From: Streptomyces sp. MST-110588 | Lineage (GTDB): Bacteria > Actinomycetota > Actinomycetes > Streptomycetales > Streptomycetaceae | Direction of reading: 5' to 3' | NCBI RefSeq assembly: GCF_022695595.1 | Contig: NZ_CP074380.1 | Location: 7,592,501-7,656,500 of the forward strand | DNA length: 64,000 bases | Part shown: piece after piece, positions 45,369-53,955 of the stretch | Layout: every line of letters starts with the position of its first letter | Position numbering within the stretch: position 1 is the stretch's first letter | Made by a program: the position numbers and the translations under genes | Notes under the pieces: model-generated | Databases searched by the model: none | What the model saw: the letters and a program-made list of their open reading frames with translations, nothing else | What the model was told of the DNA's origin: nothing

Positions 45369-45823
45369 ATGCCGCAGGACCAGGACAAGCACCCTCCTTA
45401 CCGCCCGGTCGTCTTCCGCGACCGTTCGGCGGGGTTCGCCTTCCTCACCCGGTCCACCGCGACCAGTGAGCGGACCATCGAGTGGGACGACGGCAACACC
45501 TACCCCCTCGTCGAGGTGGAGATCTCCTCCGAGAGCCACCCCTTCTACACAGGGAAGGCCCGGGTCGTGGACGCCGAGGGTCAGATCGCCAAGTTCACCC
45601 GCCGTTACGGCGAGGCCCCCGGGGACGACACGGACATCGACGTACGGCCGCGCCCGCAGGACGTCACACCGGACAGCGCGCTGCGCACCGGTACGGAAGG
45701 CGAGGTGTCCCCCGAGGACCTGGTGCTCGCCGCCGGACGCGACATCACCCCGAAAACCTGGAGTGGGCCCGCCGGCGCCTGGCGGAGGAGGGCCGCGCGG
45801 CGGTGGAGAAGGAACTGCCGTAG
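45369..45823 (+). CDS. rpmE2: Type-B ribosomal protein L31 fused to a second small domain (apparent frameshift near 45750)
   Basis: Residues 1-83 are a cysteine-free L31 type B ([20 protein letters not shown] and [20 protein letters not shown]), the zinc-independent paralogue used when zinc is scarce. There is no stop after FTRRYGEA; the frame runs through an acidic linker (84-112) into [16 protein letters not shown], the start of a small Streptomyces domain also found as a separate protein. One base seems missing near 45748-45755 (CCCCGAAAA): adding it restores [16 protein letters not shown], a VEKELP tail and a stop at 45823 (about 151 residues). As written the frame runs on to 46346 in junk. 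AAGGAGTAAGGAG precedes the ATG. Confidence 0.7.
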
Positions 45824-46257
45824 GCCGGCCTTGGGGGTGTTGCGGGTGATGCCTTGCGCATCCGGTCCCGCCCGGGCCAGGAGGCCGGGGCGCTCGCCAT
45901 GGGCGAGGAAGGAGCGGGGCAGGCCCAGTACCCGTACGGGGGTGATGATGTGTGCCGGTGCGCGCGGCGCTGCCGATGCCGCCGTCGGCGAGGGCGTCCC
46001 CCACGGTGACGGCCGGCCGTCACCGGGCCGCCAGGCCGGGCAGGGGGCTGGAGACGAGATGGGTCCAGCGGGGGTCGGCGACGGTGATCCCGTGGCCGTC
46101 CCGCTTCAGCGCTGCGGCAGCCTCCAGACACGGGGTGGCCATGACCCCGGCGCCGACCAGCAGGACGTCCAAGGGGCGGTGGGGGGCCGCGGTGCAGTAT
46201 GCCGATGCCGTCCATGGTGCCGAGGGCAGGGATGTCGGGTCCGGCGGTGGCTTTCGG
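45824..46257 (-). pseudogene. dxs: C-terminal remnant of 1-deoxyxylulose-5-phosphate synthase (dxs), right half of a split gene
   Basis: On the minus strand one frame reads [37 protein letters not shown] and GLAAR, hits a TGA at 46020, then continues in the same frame with [20 protein letters not shown]; after HHHP another frame gives [20 protein letters not shown] and DAQGITRN. These are the transketolase C-terminal-domain blocks of DXS in order. One premature stop and several frame changes show it is dead. It continues on the other side of the insertion sequence at 47266-47530. Confidence 0.75.
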
Positions 46258-46324
46258 CTAGGGCGCTTCTGATGGCTCTTGTCGGTCGGGGTGGGCCAAG
46301 CTCTGAGCTGGGCACGCGTAGGGC

Positions 46325-47265
46325 ATGGTGCGGCGACATGAACTGACCGATGCGCAGTGGCGGAAGATCGAGCCGTTACTGCCGGCCAACGGCCGGCCTG
46401 GTGGGCAGTGGTCCGATCACCGGAGGGTGGTGAACGGGGTGCTGTTCCGGGCCCGTACGGGGGTGCCCTGGCCGGACCTGCCGGAGCGGTACGGGCCCTG
46501 GCAGACCGTCTACGAACGGCATCGCCGCTGGTCGGCGGACGGCACCTGGCAGCGCATCCTGGCCGAGCTGCAGATCGAGGCCGACGCCGGCGACCCCGAC
46601 GGCGCCTTGGCCCGCGAGCTGGAGCAAGAGTGGGCGGTGAACATCGACTCCACTTCCTGCCGGGCCCACCAGCATGCGGCCGGGGCCCGGCAACGACCGC
46701 CGCGCGACTGGCCCGAAAAGGGGGCGGGACGCGTGTGGAGGCCGATGGACGGGAGGCCCTGGGACGCTCACGGGGCGGACTGACCACCAAGGTCCACCTG
46801 CTGGCCGATGACCGGGCCCGCCCGCTGACCTGGCTCACCTCGCCGGGCCAGCGGGGCGACAGCCCCATGCTCCTGCCGGTGCTGGAGTCGCTGCGTATCG
46901 CTCGCCGCGGGCCCGGCCGGCCACGCCGCCGCCCGGACCGGGTGCGCGGCGACAAGGCGTACTCCAGCCGCGACAACCGCGCCTACCTGCGCCGCCGGGG
47001 TATCAAGGCGACGATCGCCGAGCCGGACGACCAGCGGGCCCACCGCCGCAGCCGTGGCCGGGCAGGCGGCCGGCCGCCTGCCTTCGACAAGGCCCAGTAC
47101 CGGCGGCGCAACGCGGTCGAGCGCTGCGTCAGCAAGTGGAAACAGTTCCGGGCGGTGGCCAGCCGCTACGACAAGCGCGACTACATTTTCAACGGCACCC
47201 TCACCGTCACCACGCTCGTCATCTGGCTCCGCGACACCGTCCAAGAGCCATCAGAAGCGCCCTAG
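46325..47265 (+). CDS. IS5-family transposase, two overlapping frames (programmed -1 frameshift likely)
   Basis: The first frame (46325-46783) begins [20 protein letters not shown] and ends after the first catalytic block [13 protein letters not shown]. The second frame continues with [28 protein letters not shown] (second Asp) and [20 protein letters not shown] (catalytic Glu), completing the DDE set. A slippery A-AAG-GGG heptamer at 46717-46723 sits where the frames must join. The second frame's stop codon TAG (47263-47265) lies in the target duplication, outside the element proper. Confidence 0.85.
46717..46723 (+). other. Candidate -1 ribosomal frameshift site in transposase
   Basis: AAAGGGG read as A-AAG-GGG in the first frame allows a -1 slip to AAA-GGG, after which translation continues in the second frame through [15 protein letters not shown]. 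Two-frame IS5-family elements of the IS427 group commonly use this strategy. Confidence 0.5.
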
Positions 47266-47530
47266 CGCAGTGCCGTGGGCCCGTCGGCGTACCCGTCGGC
47301 CTCGCGCAGCAGTTCACACCGGGTGGCGGGGTCGCGGGTCGCGGCGAGCCGGATGCCGGGGACCGCGGACAGCAGCGCGGTGTCCCATATGCCGTGGTGG
47401 CCGGCGCCGTTCGGTCCGGTGACGCCTGCCCGGTGCAGGATGAGGGTGACCTGAAGCCGGTGCAGGGCCACGTCCATGAGCAGTTGGTCCAACGCCCGGT
47501 TCAGGAAGGTCGCGTACCGGCACCGCGGGT
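47266..47530 (-). pseudogene. dxs: Middle remnant of 1-deoxyxylulose-5-phosphate synthase (dxs), left half of a split gene
   Basis: The minus strand encodes [40 protein letters not shown] and [20 protein letters not shown], the pyrimidine-binding domain of DXS, and runs directly into the IS right end after GPTALR. The N-terminal thiamine-diphosphate domain is absent; the rhodanese gene begins immediately beyond. So the dxs copy was already 5'-truncated, and the IS separates the middle from the C-terminal piece at 45824-46257. Confidence 0.8.
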
Positions 47531-47540
47531 ATCGGTACCC
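47527..47540. promoter_or_regulatory. Inverted repeat GGGTA-TCGG-TACCC upstream of rhodanese
   Basis: A perfect 5-bp inverted repeat with a 4-bp spacer, 40 bp before the GTG start. Copper- and sulfur-sensing repressors of the CsoR/CstR family use GGGTA/TACCC-type sites, and CstR-type targets include rhodaneses, but no such regulator is in the window. Confidence 0.35.
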
Positions 47541-47579
47541 TGTCGAAGGGGAAACCCCTGACCAGCAAAGGACATCCCC

Positions 47580-48146
47580 GTGGCAGCCACCGCTTCCCTC
47601 ACCGCCGCCCAGGCGTACGCCCGCCTTTCCGAACTGACCGTCATCGACGTCCGTACCCCCGGCGAGTACGCCTCCGGACACCTGCCCGGTGCCCACAACA
47701 TCCCCCTCGACCACCTTTCCACGGCCCTGCCTGCCCTGAAGACGGCCGCCGGCCGTGGCGACCTGCTCCTCGTATGTGCCTCGGGCGCCCGCTCCGCCCA
47801 GGCCCGGGGCCGCCTGGCTGAACACGGCATCGCCGCCGCCGACCTGACCGGCGGCACCACCGCCTGGCAGCAGCTCGGCCACCATGTCCAGCGTTCCGCC
47901 GGCCCCCGCGCCGTCTGGGCGATGGAACGTCAGGTACGTCTCGCCGCCGGCTCCCTCGTCCTGACCGGTCTGCTGACCGGCCGCCGTCGGCCCGCCGCCC
48001 GCTGGCTGTCCGCGGGCGTCGCCGGCGGACTGGTGTTCTCCGCCCTCACCAACACCTGCGGCATGGCCAGGATTCTCGCCAAGCTCCCCTACAACCGGCC
48101 CGCGGCCACCGACCTCGACGCCACCCTCGCCGCCCTGACCGACTGA
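47580..48146 (+). CDS. Rhodanese-domain protein with C-terminal membrane segment (YgaP-like)
   Basis: A 188-residue protein. A single rhodanese domain (about residues 5-105) has the active-site loop Cys66-ASGA-Arg71, so it can carry a sulfane sulfur. The C-terminal part (about 125-175) has one or two membrane helices with [20 protein letters not shown] and [20 protein letters not shown], the DUF2892-type tail of YgaP proteins. AAAGGA precedes the GTG start. It probably handles persulfides at the membrane. Confidence 0.87.
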   Translation: MAATASLTAAQAYARLSELTVIDVRTPGEYASGHLPGAHNIPLDHLSTALPALKTAAGRGDLLLVCASGARSAQARGRLAEHGIAAADLTGGTTAWQQLGHHVQRSAGPRAVWAMERQVRLAAGSLVLTGLLTGRRRPAARWLSAGVAGGLVFSALTNTCGMARILAKLPYNRPAATDLDATLAALTD

Positions 48147-48149
48147 GCG

Positions 48150-48645
48150 CACGGAACCACTGATGTGGCGCGCAGTTTGCCCTGGGTACGGCGGTGGCCC
48201 TCGTCGGGCCACAACGCCAAGTTCGTGGCCGGCGTGGGCGGCAGTCGCGCAGGCCGCGCAACTGGGGGATGCCGGCACCCGGCTCGTCCTGGTGGAAGAG
48301 CATCACCCAGCGGTCCGGGCCGTCACGGTCGGCACGCAGGAGACGGCGCGTCCACACGCGACGCTGGGCGCGGTCGTCACCGTACTCGTAGCGGTCGTGC
48401 CGGCCATGCGGACCAGGTGCGCGTCGGAGCCGGTGTCCAGCGCGGACAGCGGCTCCGCGGCCCGGTCTGCCCGCGGCTTGAGGGCGCCGATCGGCAGCAT
48501 CCGGGACTCCCGTTGCGCCCGGACCGCCAAGAGCGAGCGTGGCCACGCTGACCGGTGCGCCCCGAAGCTGGAGCCGGTGCCGGATGCGGTCCAGGTCGAG
48601 CCCGCTGTTACGGATCGCGCCTTGCAGCGCGTGGGGGAACGGCAC
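48150..48645 (-). pseudogene. Frameshifted remnant of a Streptomyces helix-turn-helix regulator
   Basis: Minus-strand reading starts PFPHALQGAIRNSGLDLDRI and RHRLQLRGAPVSVATL, an XRE-like HTH start, then loses the expected YWxSGRxxPER segment. Further on [20 protein letters not shown] and [10 protein letters not shown] match the later part of such regulators before degrading again. I recall these blocks together in a common Streptomyces regulator family of unknown role. No intact frame remains. Confidence 0.5.
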
Positions 48646-48715
48646 CGGTTCCCTGTTGTCCGAAGTCGCCGCCAGTCGCCGGAAGATGCTGTGATCAGCT
48701 CGGGACTGTCAAGGG

Positions 48716-49098
48716 TGCGTGATCGATCGGGAACACCGGGGACCGAAGGCCCAACTCTTGACTCAAGAATCCCCAACTCGCCGCATGGCGCCGCATGTTG
48801 TCCGGCATCTCCCTGCGCGCCCGGGTGCCCCCGGCGCATTCTGCACTTCTGAACGGTCCCGGTGGCGAGAGTCCCCGGCGTCCCGGCCCGCGTCACCACG
48901 TACGCCGCTGACCTCAGCCGACAGATCGACGGCTGATGCACCACCATCGGAGCCCCGCGCCTTCCCCTCGCGGGGCTCCGGCACGTCAGACACCGGCCGG
49001 GGCGGTTTGTCGCGCCGCGTTGTTGGCTAAGGTTCAAGTCGGAACACGAGAGGGGGCTCGTCGGTGGGCGGGAGCGGGCGGTTCTCCGGGGCGCGGCA
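48716..49098. other. Non-coding gap before PAP2 gene
   Basis: About 380 bp. No ORF with coding character on either strand. An inverted-repeat-like run, GCGGGGCTCCG after GAGCCCCGCG near 48950-48980, could form a hairpin. TTGGCTAAGGTTCAAGT near 49022 is the most AT-rich part and may include the PAP2 promoter. Confidence 0.35.
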
Positions 49099-49821
49099 GT
49101 GCGGTGGCGGCGGGTGACCGGCCGGCCGGCGCCCGTTGTGCTGCCCCCGTTGCTGCGCGCGTGGCTCGGGCCGATCGCGGCCCTCGCCACGCTGATGGTC
49201 ATCGTGCTCGGGGTCCGGTACGCCGGCCGCGGCCGGCCCGGCATGGTGGACGCGTGGATCCAGCCGGCGGTGGACGGTGTGCGGTCGCCGTGGCGGCACG
49301 TCGCCCTGGCCACGGATTTCCTGGGGGAGCCCGTCGGAGCGGCGGCGCTGGTGGTGGCCGTCGTGGCGGGCTGTCTGCTGCTTCGGTGTCCGCGCGCGGC
49401 GGTGTTCGTCGTTGCCGGGGCCGGCCTGGCCGTGGGGACGGCGACGCTGCTCAAGTCGCTGGTGGGACGCTCCATCCACGGCGAGGACAATCTGTCCTAT
49501 CCGAGCGGGCACACCGCCTTCCTCACCGCGCTCACCCTCGCGGTGGCGCTGTTCGCGGTGGGCCGGCTCGGTCTCGGCAGGGCGGCCGGTACGTTGCTCG
49601 TGCTCGCCGCGGCGCTGGTCGCCGGTGCCGTCATGGGCTGGGCGCAGGTCGCTCTGGGCGCGCACTACCCGACCGACGTCCTCGGCGGCTGGTGCACCGC
49701 GCTGGCGGTGACACCGGCGACCGGGTGGCTGGTCGACCGGACGGCCGACAGGCTGGTTGCCCGGACGGCCGGTCGGGCGGCCGGCCGGGCAGCCGACGCC
49801 GGCCGGGAGGAGCGCTCCTGA
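49099..49821 (+). CDS. PAP2-family phosphatase
   Basis: A 240-residue membrane phosphatase with about six helices and the three PAP2 motifs: KSLVGRS, PSGH (residues 135-138) and GAHYPTDVLGG. Such enzymes dephosphorylate lipid pyrophosphates such as undecaprenyl-PP or phosphatidate at the outer membrane face. The C-terminus (DRTADRLVARTAGRAAGRAA) is a short Arg/Ala repeat. It converges on the saccharide operon with a 7-bp gap; if it recycles undecaprenyl-PP it could serve that pathway, which is inference. Confidence 0.85.
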   Translation: MRWRRVTGRPAPVVLPPLLRAWLGPIAALATLMVIVLGVRYAGRGRPGMVDAWIQPAVDGVRSPWRHVALATDFLGEPVGAAALVVAVVAGCLLLRCPRAAVFVVAGAGLAVGTATLLKSLVGRSIHGEDNLSYPSGHTAFLTALTLAVALFAVGRLGLGRAAGTLLVLAAALVAGAVMGWAQVALGAHYPTDVLGGWCTALAVTPATGWLVDRTADRLVARTAGRAAGRAADAGREERS

Positions 49822-49828
49822 CGCCGCG

Positions 49829-51172
49829 TCATGCCAGGCGGCGGAACACGGGTTTGACCGGTCGGCCGGCCATCCAGGGGGTGGGGTCGGCGGCGTCCAG
49901 TGCCTTGCGGTACACCGCACATGCCTGGGCCACCACATCGACGGTGTGGTCGATGTCGGCCTCTTCGAGTGCGCTGCTCACCACGAACGACGGGGCCAGC
50001 ACGCCGCCCGCGAGGAGCCGGCGCAGGAACAGGGTGCGGTACCCCTGCGAGGGTTGCCGGTTCTCGTCGAGGGTGGCGAAGACCAGATTGCTGGCCCGGC
50101 CCCGTACGAGGACGTGGTCACCGACGCCCATACTGGTCGCGGCGTCCCGGACACCGGCGGCCAGCCGCTCACCGAGGGCGTGCAGCCGTGCGGTGATGCC
50201 CTCCTCGACGTAGGTGGCCTGCACGGCCATCGCGGCGGCCAGCGAGTGGGTCTCCGCACCGTGCGTGGTGGACAGCAGGAACACCCGCTCGTGGGGGTGG
50301 CGCAGCCCGCCCCGCTCCATCAGGTCACGCCGCCCGGCCAGCGCGGAGACGGCGAACCCGTTGCCCAGCGCCTTGCCGAACGTGGAGAGGTCGGGGACGA
50401 CGCCGTACAGACCCTGGGCACCCGCCTCGGACCAGCGCAGGCCGGTGATCATCTCATCGAAGATCAGTACGCAGCCGTGCCGGTCGGCCAGCTCGCGCAG
50501 GCCGGCGAGGTACCCGGGCGGGGGCTCGGTGTGGGTGGCGGGTTCCAGGATCAGAGCGGCGACCTCGCCGCGGTACCGGGTGAGCAGCTCGTCCGTGGCG
50601 GTCAGGTCCCCGTACGGGAACGCCACCGTGAGCTCGGTGGTCGCCGCCGGAACACCGGCGGACATCGGCGTGGTGCCGATGAACCAGTCGTCGACGGAGA
50701 AGAACGGGTGATCGGCACAGATGGCCACCCGTGGGCGCCCGGTGACGGCGCGGGCCAGGCGCACCGCGGCGGTGGTGACGTCGGAGCCGTTCTTCGCGAA
50801 CTTCACCATCTCGGCGGTCGGCACCGTGGCCAGGAAACGCTCCGCGGCCTCGACCTCCACGACGGACGGCCGCACGAAGTTGCTGCCGCGGTCGAGTTCC
50901 CGCCGTACCGCCTCGATCACTCGGGGGTGGGCGTGGCCGAGGCTGACCGACCGCAGGCCGGAGCCGTACTCGATGTAGCGGTTGCCGTCGATGTCCCACA
51001 CGTGGGCACCGCGGCCGTGGCTGATGACCGGGGCCAGGTTCTCGGGGTACTGGTCCTCGCCCTTGGCGTAGGTGTGCGCGCCACCGGGGATCAGGGAGTG
51101 CAGCCGCTCGTTGGCCTGTTGTGACCGGGGCAGGAGGAACTCCGCGCCGTCTTCGGGTCGTCGGGTGTCCAC
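49829..51172 (-). CDS. Class-III aminotransferase, glutamate-1-semialdehyde aminomutase-like
   Basis: A 447-residue PLP enzyme. Lys267 in LSTFGKALGNGF is the Schiff-base lysine; LIFDEMITGLRWSEAG contains the conserved cofactor-binding Asp. HemL-like enzymes in saccharide clusters aminate sugar or acyl chain precursors, and this copy is unlikely to serve heme synthesis because of its setting. It is the last gene of the long minus-strand operon, 7 bp after RmlC. Confidence 0.85.
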   Translation of the reverse strand: MDTRRPEDGAEFLLPRSQQANERLHSLIPGGAHTYAKGEDQYPENLAPVISHGRGAHVWDIDGNRYIEYGSGLRSVSLGHAHPRVIEAVRRELDRGSNFVRPSVVEVEAAERFLATVPTAEMVKFAKNGSDVTTAAVRLARAVTGRPRVAICADHPFFSVDDWFIGTTPMSAGVPAATTELTVAFPYGDLTATDELLTRYRGEVAALILEPATHTEPPPGYLAGLRELADRHGCVLIFDEMITGLRWSEAGAQGLYGVVPDLSTFGKALGNGFAVSALAGRRDLMERGGLRHPHERVFLLSTTHGAETHSLAAAMAVQATYVEEGITARLHALGERLAAGVRDAATSMGVGDHVLVRGRASNLVFATLDENRQPSQGYRTLFLRRLLAGGVLAPSFVVSSALEEADIDHTVDVVAQACAVYRKALDAADPTPWMAGRPVKPVFRRLA

Positions 51173-51179
51173 GCCGGCC

Positions 51180-51731
51180 TCAGCTCTCTTCTCGCTTCAG
51201 GGCCTCGGCGAGGCCCGGTGCCTCCCGGTCCCGCCGGGACATCGATGTGACCGGCAGCGGCCAGGGAATGGCGAGCTGCGGATCGTCGAAGGCGATCGTC
51301 ACGTCCTCGGCCGGATCGTGCGGGCGGTCGATCCGGTACGAGACGTCGGCGGGTTCGGTCAGCGCCTGGAAGCCGTGCGCGCACCCCGCCGGGACGTACA
51401 GGGTCACCTGCGTCTCGCCGGACAGCTCGAAGAAGGCCCGGTTGCGGTAGGTCGGCGAGCTTGCCCGCAGGTCCACGACGACGTCGAAGATCCTTCCGTA
51501 CGAGCAGCGCACCAGCTTGGCCTCGCCGGCTCCGGAGCGCAGGTGCAGGCCGCGCAGCACCCCCCGGGCCGAGCGGGACACGCTGTCCTGGACGAAGGCG
51601 CCCGGGTCCAGGCCCACCGAGCGGGCCACGCCGGCGTCGAAGGTGCGGCAGAAGAAGCCGCGCTCGTCGGTGTACGGCGTGGGCTCGAACAGGTATGCGC
51701 CGGCGATCTCCGGGACTTCCCTCGCTTTCAT
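51180..51731 (-). CDS. dTDP-4-dehydrorhamnose 3,5-epimerase-family protein (RmlC-like)
   Basis: A 183-residue cupin-fold epimerase. SARGVLRGLHLRSG carries the catalytic His63; FDDPQLAIPWPLP is the conserved C-terminal block. It probably epimerises a nucleotide-linked 4-keto sugar. Its ATG overlaps the stop of the pyruvyltransferase gene (ATGA). The sugar it acts on is unknown, because no RmlA/RmlB pair lies in the visible part. Confidence 0.87.
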   Translation of the reverse strand: MKAREVPEIAGAYLFEPTPYTDERGFFCRTFDAGVARSVGLDPGAFVQDSVSRSARGVLRGLHLRSGAGEAKLVRCSYGRIFDVVVDLRASSPTYRNRAFFELSGETQVTLYVPAGCAHGFQALTEPADVSYRIDRPHDPAEDVTIAFDDPQLAIPWPLPVTSMSRRDREAPGLAEALKREES

Positions 51732-53002
51732 GAAACCTCCTGCTGAGCGTGGGCACGGGCGTGTGTGTGGGCGTGGGCAGAGGTGCGGTCGGTCGCTGGG
51801 AACAGGGCCTCGCTCAGGGCGGTGAACTGGTCCTCAAGGCGCCGGGCGGCGATCAGGTTCCGCTCGGCGAGGGTCCGCCGTAGCTCCGCCGATCGGTGTT
51901 CCAGCGCCCGGAACTGCTCCAGCAGCCGGCCGGCGTCGACCTCGCGGGCCGGGTGGCAGTACGTGCCCAGCCCCATCTGTCCCATGAGCGCGTCGCTCTT
52001 GGCCGCGTAGCTGAGCGCGAGCGTTGGCGTGCCGACCTTCAGCGCGCAGACCAGGTTGTGGTAGCGGGTGGCCACCACGGCCCCGGCCGCCGCCATCTCC
52101 TTCATCAGGCCGGCCAGCGAGGCCGCTTCGGCGGCGGTGACCAGCGGCGAGTCCACCGCGCCCCGGATCGCGGCGACCACCGGCGCATCGCACTCGTCGC
52201 CGGTGAGCAGCCGGACCGGCCTGCCGTCCTCGACCAGCGCGCGGACGAAGCGGGTCATCCCGTCGAGGTAGCGCCGGTGGATCTCCTCGGCCCGGGCGCG
52301 GTCGTCGTTGCCGCCGTGGAAGGCCATCACGCCGACGCAGACCGGGCCCGGTGGGCTCGTCCGTTCCGCGGGCGTGACCGCCCCCGGCACCGGCAGGGCG
52401 AAGGCGAGGTCCGGATAGACCTCGTCGCCCGTGGTGTCCACGCCCATGGCCCGTATCGCCTGGCGGGACAGGGCGTCCCGGTACGAGCGGTACGTGGCCA
52501 GCCGCGCCGACCACCGCACCAGCGTCCGGGTCGGCCGGTCGCGGATCGTGTCCGCGCCGACCCCGACCAGCGCTACCCGGGTGCCGAACAGCCGGCCACC
52601 GGCGCAGAGCAGGAACAGGGAGTACGGGAAGCCCCACGGCCGCAGCGGCAGCGTGGCCTCCAGGACGCCCATGCCCGGCACGATCACCACGTCGTGCCGG
52701 CGCACCCAGGCGGCGGTGCGGAAGGCGTCGACGAGCTTGCCCGCACCCTTGGCCGCGATCGCGCCCGCACGCGAGGCGGTCCGGTACTCCCCGCGGTACC
52801 AGTGCAGCCGCGTCGCGGGAATCCCGTACCGGGCGGCGACGGCCTGGGGCCCGCCGCACAGCGCGTCCACGACCGCCTCCGGATGCTCGGCGCGGAGGTA
52901 ACCGAGCACGGCCTCCAGCGACCCGTCGTTGCCGAGGTTGCCGGAGCCGAGCAGGCCGAACACCCCGACACGCACCGGAGCCCCGGAACGCTCCCGCCTC
53001 AT
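51728..53002 (-). CDS. Polysaccharide pyruvyltransferase-family protein
   Basis: A 424-residue protein with FGLLGSGNLGNDGSLEAVLG at the N-terminus and VVATRYHNLVCALKVGTPTL near residue 315, the landmarks of the CsaB/PssM-type pyruvyltransferase family. Members add pyruvate ketals to sugars of exopolysaccharides or secondary cell-wall polymers. The His/Ala-rich tail is atypical. It overlaps GT2 upstream and RmlC downstream by 4 bp each. Confidence 0.85.
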   Translation of the reverse strand: MRRERSGAPVRVGVFGLLGSGNLGNDGSLEAVLGYLRAEHPEAVVDALCGGPQAVAARYGIPATRLHWYRGEYRTASRAGAIAAKGAGKLVDAFRTAAWVRRHDVVIVPGMGVLEATLPLRPWGFPYSLFLLCAGGRLFGTRVALVGVGADTIRDRPTRTLVRWSARLATYRSYRDALSRQAIRAMGVDTTGDEVYPDLAFALPVPGAVTPAERTSPPGPVCVGVMAFHGGNDDRARAEEIHRRYLDGMTRFVRALVEDGRPVRLLTGDECDAPVVAAIRGAVDSPLVTAAEAASLAGLMKEMAAAGAVVATRYHNLVCALKVGTPTLALSYAAKSDALMGQMGLGTYCHPAREVDAGRLLEQFRALEHRSAELRRTLAERNLIAARRLEDQFTALSEALFPATDRTSAHAHTHARAHAQQEVS

Positions 53003-53955
53003 GCCCGCCTCCCCTCACGGCCCGCGACCAGGGCGTCGACACAGACGCTGATCCGGTCGGGGTCCACCGGAGCGCGGTCCTCGACCCGCTCGCCGGCGCC
53101 CGGCCGGACCCGGCCGGCCATCCATGCGGCCAGGTGGCGGTAGCACGCGCGCCGGTCGGCCGGGGACAGCGGCGCCCGCCGGACCGCCGAGGCGAAACCC
53201 CAGACGTACTCGGCGAGCAGCCGGGGCGTGGGGTGCAGCGGGCCTGCCCGGCGCGGATCCAGGTTGACGCACCGGGAGCGCTTGGAAGGGTTCGCCCGCT
53301 CGGCGCGGGTGGGGTGGTCGCGGCGGAAGTACAGCAGCTCCGGCACCTGGTGGAAGGGCCCGTGCAGGGCGATCTCGGCGACGAACGTGCGGTCCGCGTG
53401 GTGGTAGCTGTCGTGCGGCTTGACCCGGCGCAGCACGTCGGCCCGCATCACCCCGTAGAAGTCGTCACCCCCGGGCTCGAACAGCAGACTGCGGAAGCGC
53501 TCCGGCGCGTGGGGCGATGCGGTGGCGAGCGTGTACTCGTAGGGGACCTTGACCCGGCCGTTCTCGTCGATGACCGCCTGGTCGGCGTGGGCGAGGATCA
53601 CCTCGGGCCGCTCGTCCAGCGCCTGCACGCAGCGCCGCAGCAGATCGCGGGCGTACAGGTCGTCGTGCGAGGCCCACTTGAACAGCTCGCCGTGGCACCG
53701 GGTGAACACGTAGTTGTGGTTCGGTGCGGCACCGATGTTCCGGGGCAGGCGGAGGTAGCGGATGCGGGAGTCCCGCGCGGCGTACTTACGGCAGATGTCC
53801 TGGGTCCCGTCGGTCGAGGCGTTGTCGGAGATGACCAGTTCGAAGTCCTCGTAGGTCTGGCCGAGCAGGGCGTCGAGCGACTCGGCCAGGTACTCCTCGC
53901 CGTTGTACACGGGCAGGCCGATGCTCAGCCGGGGAGTGCGGCGCAATGCGGTCAT
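52999..53955 (-). CDS. Family 2 glycosyltransferase
   Basis: A 318-residue GT-A enzyme: LSIGLPVYNGEEYLAESLDA opens the nucleotide-sugar fold, LVISDNASTDGTQDI is the first Asp motif, and FKWASHDDLYARD contains the DxD-equivalent that binds the metal. It adds a sugar to the growing saccharide at the cytosolic face. It overlaps both neighbours by 4 bp (ATGA-type). Confidence 0.9.
   Translation of the reverse strand: MTALRRTPRLSIGLPVYNGEEYLAESLDALLGQTYEDFELVISDNASTDGTQDICRKYAARDSRIRYLRLPRNIGAAPNHNYVFTRCHGELFKWASHDDLYARDLLRRCVQALDERPEVILAHADQAVIDENGRVKVPYEYTLATASPHAPERFRSLLFEPGGDDFYGVMRADVLRRVKPHDSYHHADRTFVAEIALHGPFHQVPELLYFRRDHPTRAERANPSKRSRCVNLDPRRAGPLHPTPRLLAEYVWGFASAVRRAPLSPADRRACYRHLAAWMAGRVRPGAGERVEDRAPVDPDRISVCVDALVAGREGRRA

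Larger units (their letters stand above)
46258..47265 (+). mobile_element. IS5-family insertion sequence, about 1.0 kb, with CTAG target duplication
   Basis: A perfect 20-bp terminal inverted repeat, GGCGCTTCTGATGGCTCTTG at 46262-46281 and its complement at 47242-47261, bounds a 1,000-bp element. CTAG flanks both ends (46258-46261 and 47262-47265); a TA duplication with one-base-longer ends is an equivalent reading. The element carries one transposase in two frames. It has inserted into a dxs remnant, whose pieces flank it in the same order and orientation. Confidence 0.88.

Noticed and set aside
45824..46346. Long C-terminal extension of the L31 frame to 46346
   Set aside because: It results from the one-base shift near 45750; the sequence is Arg-rich and reads antisense to the dxs remnant.
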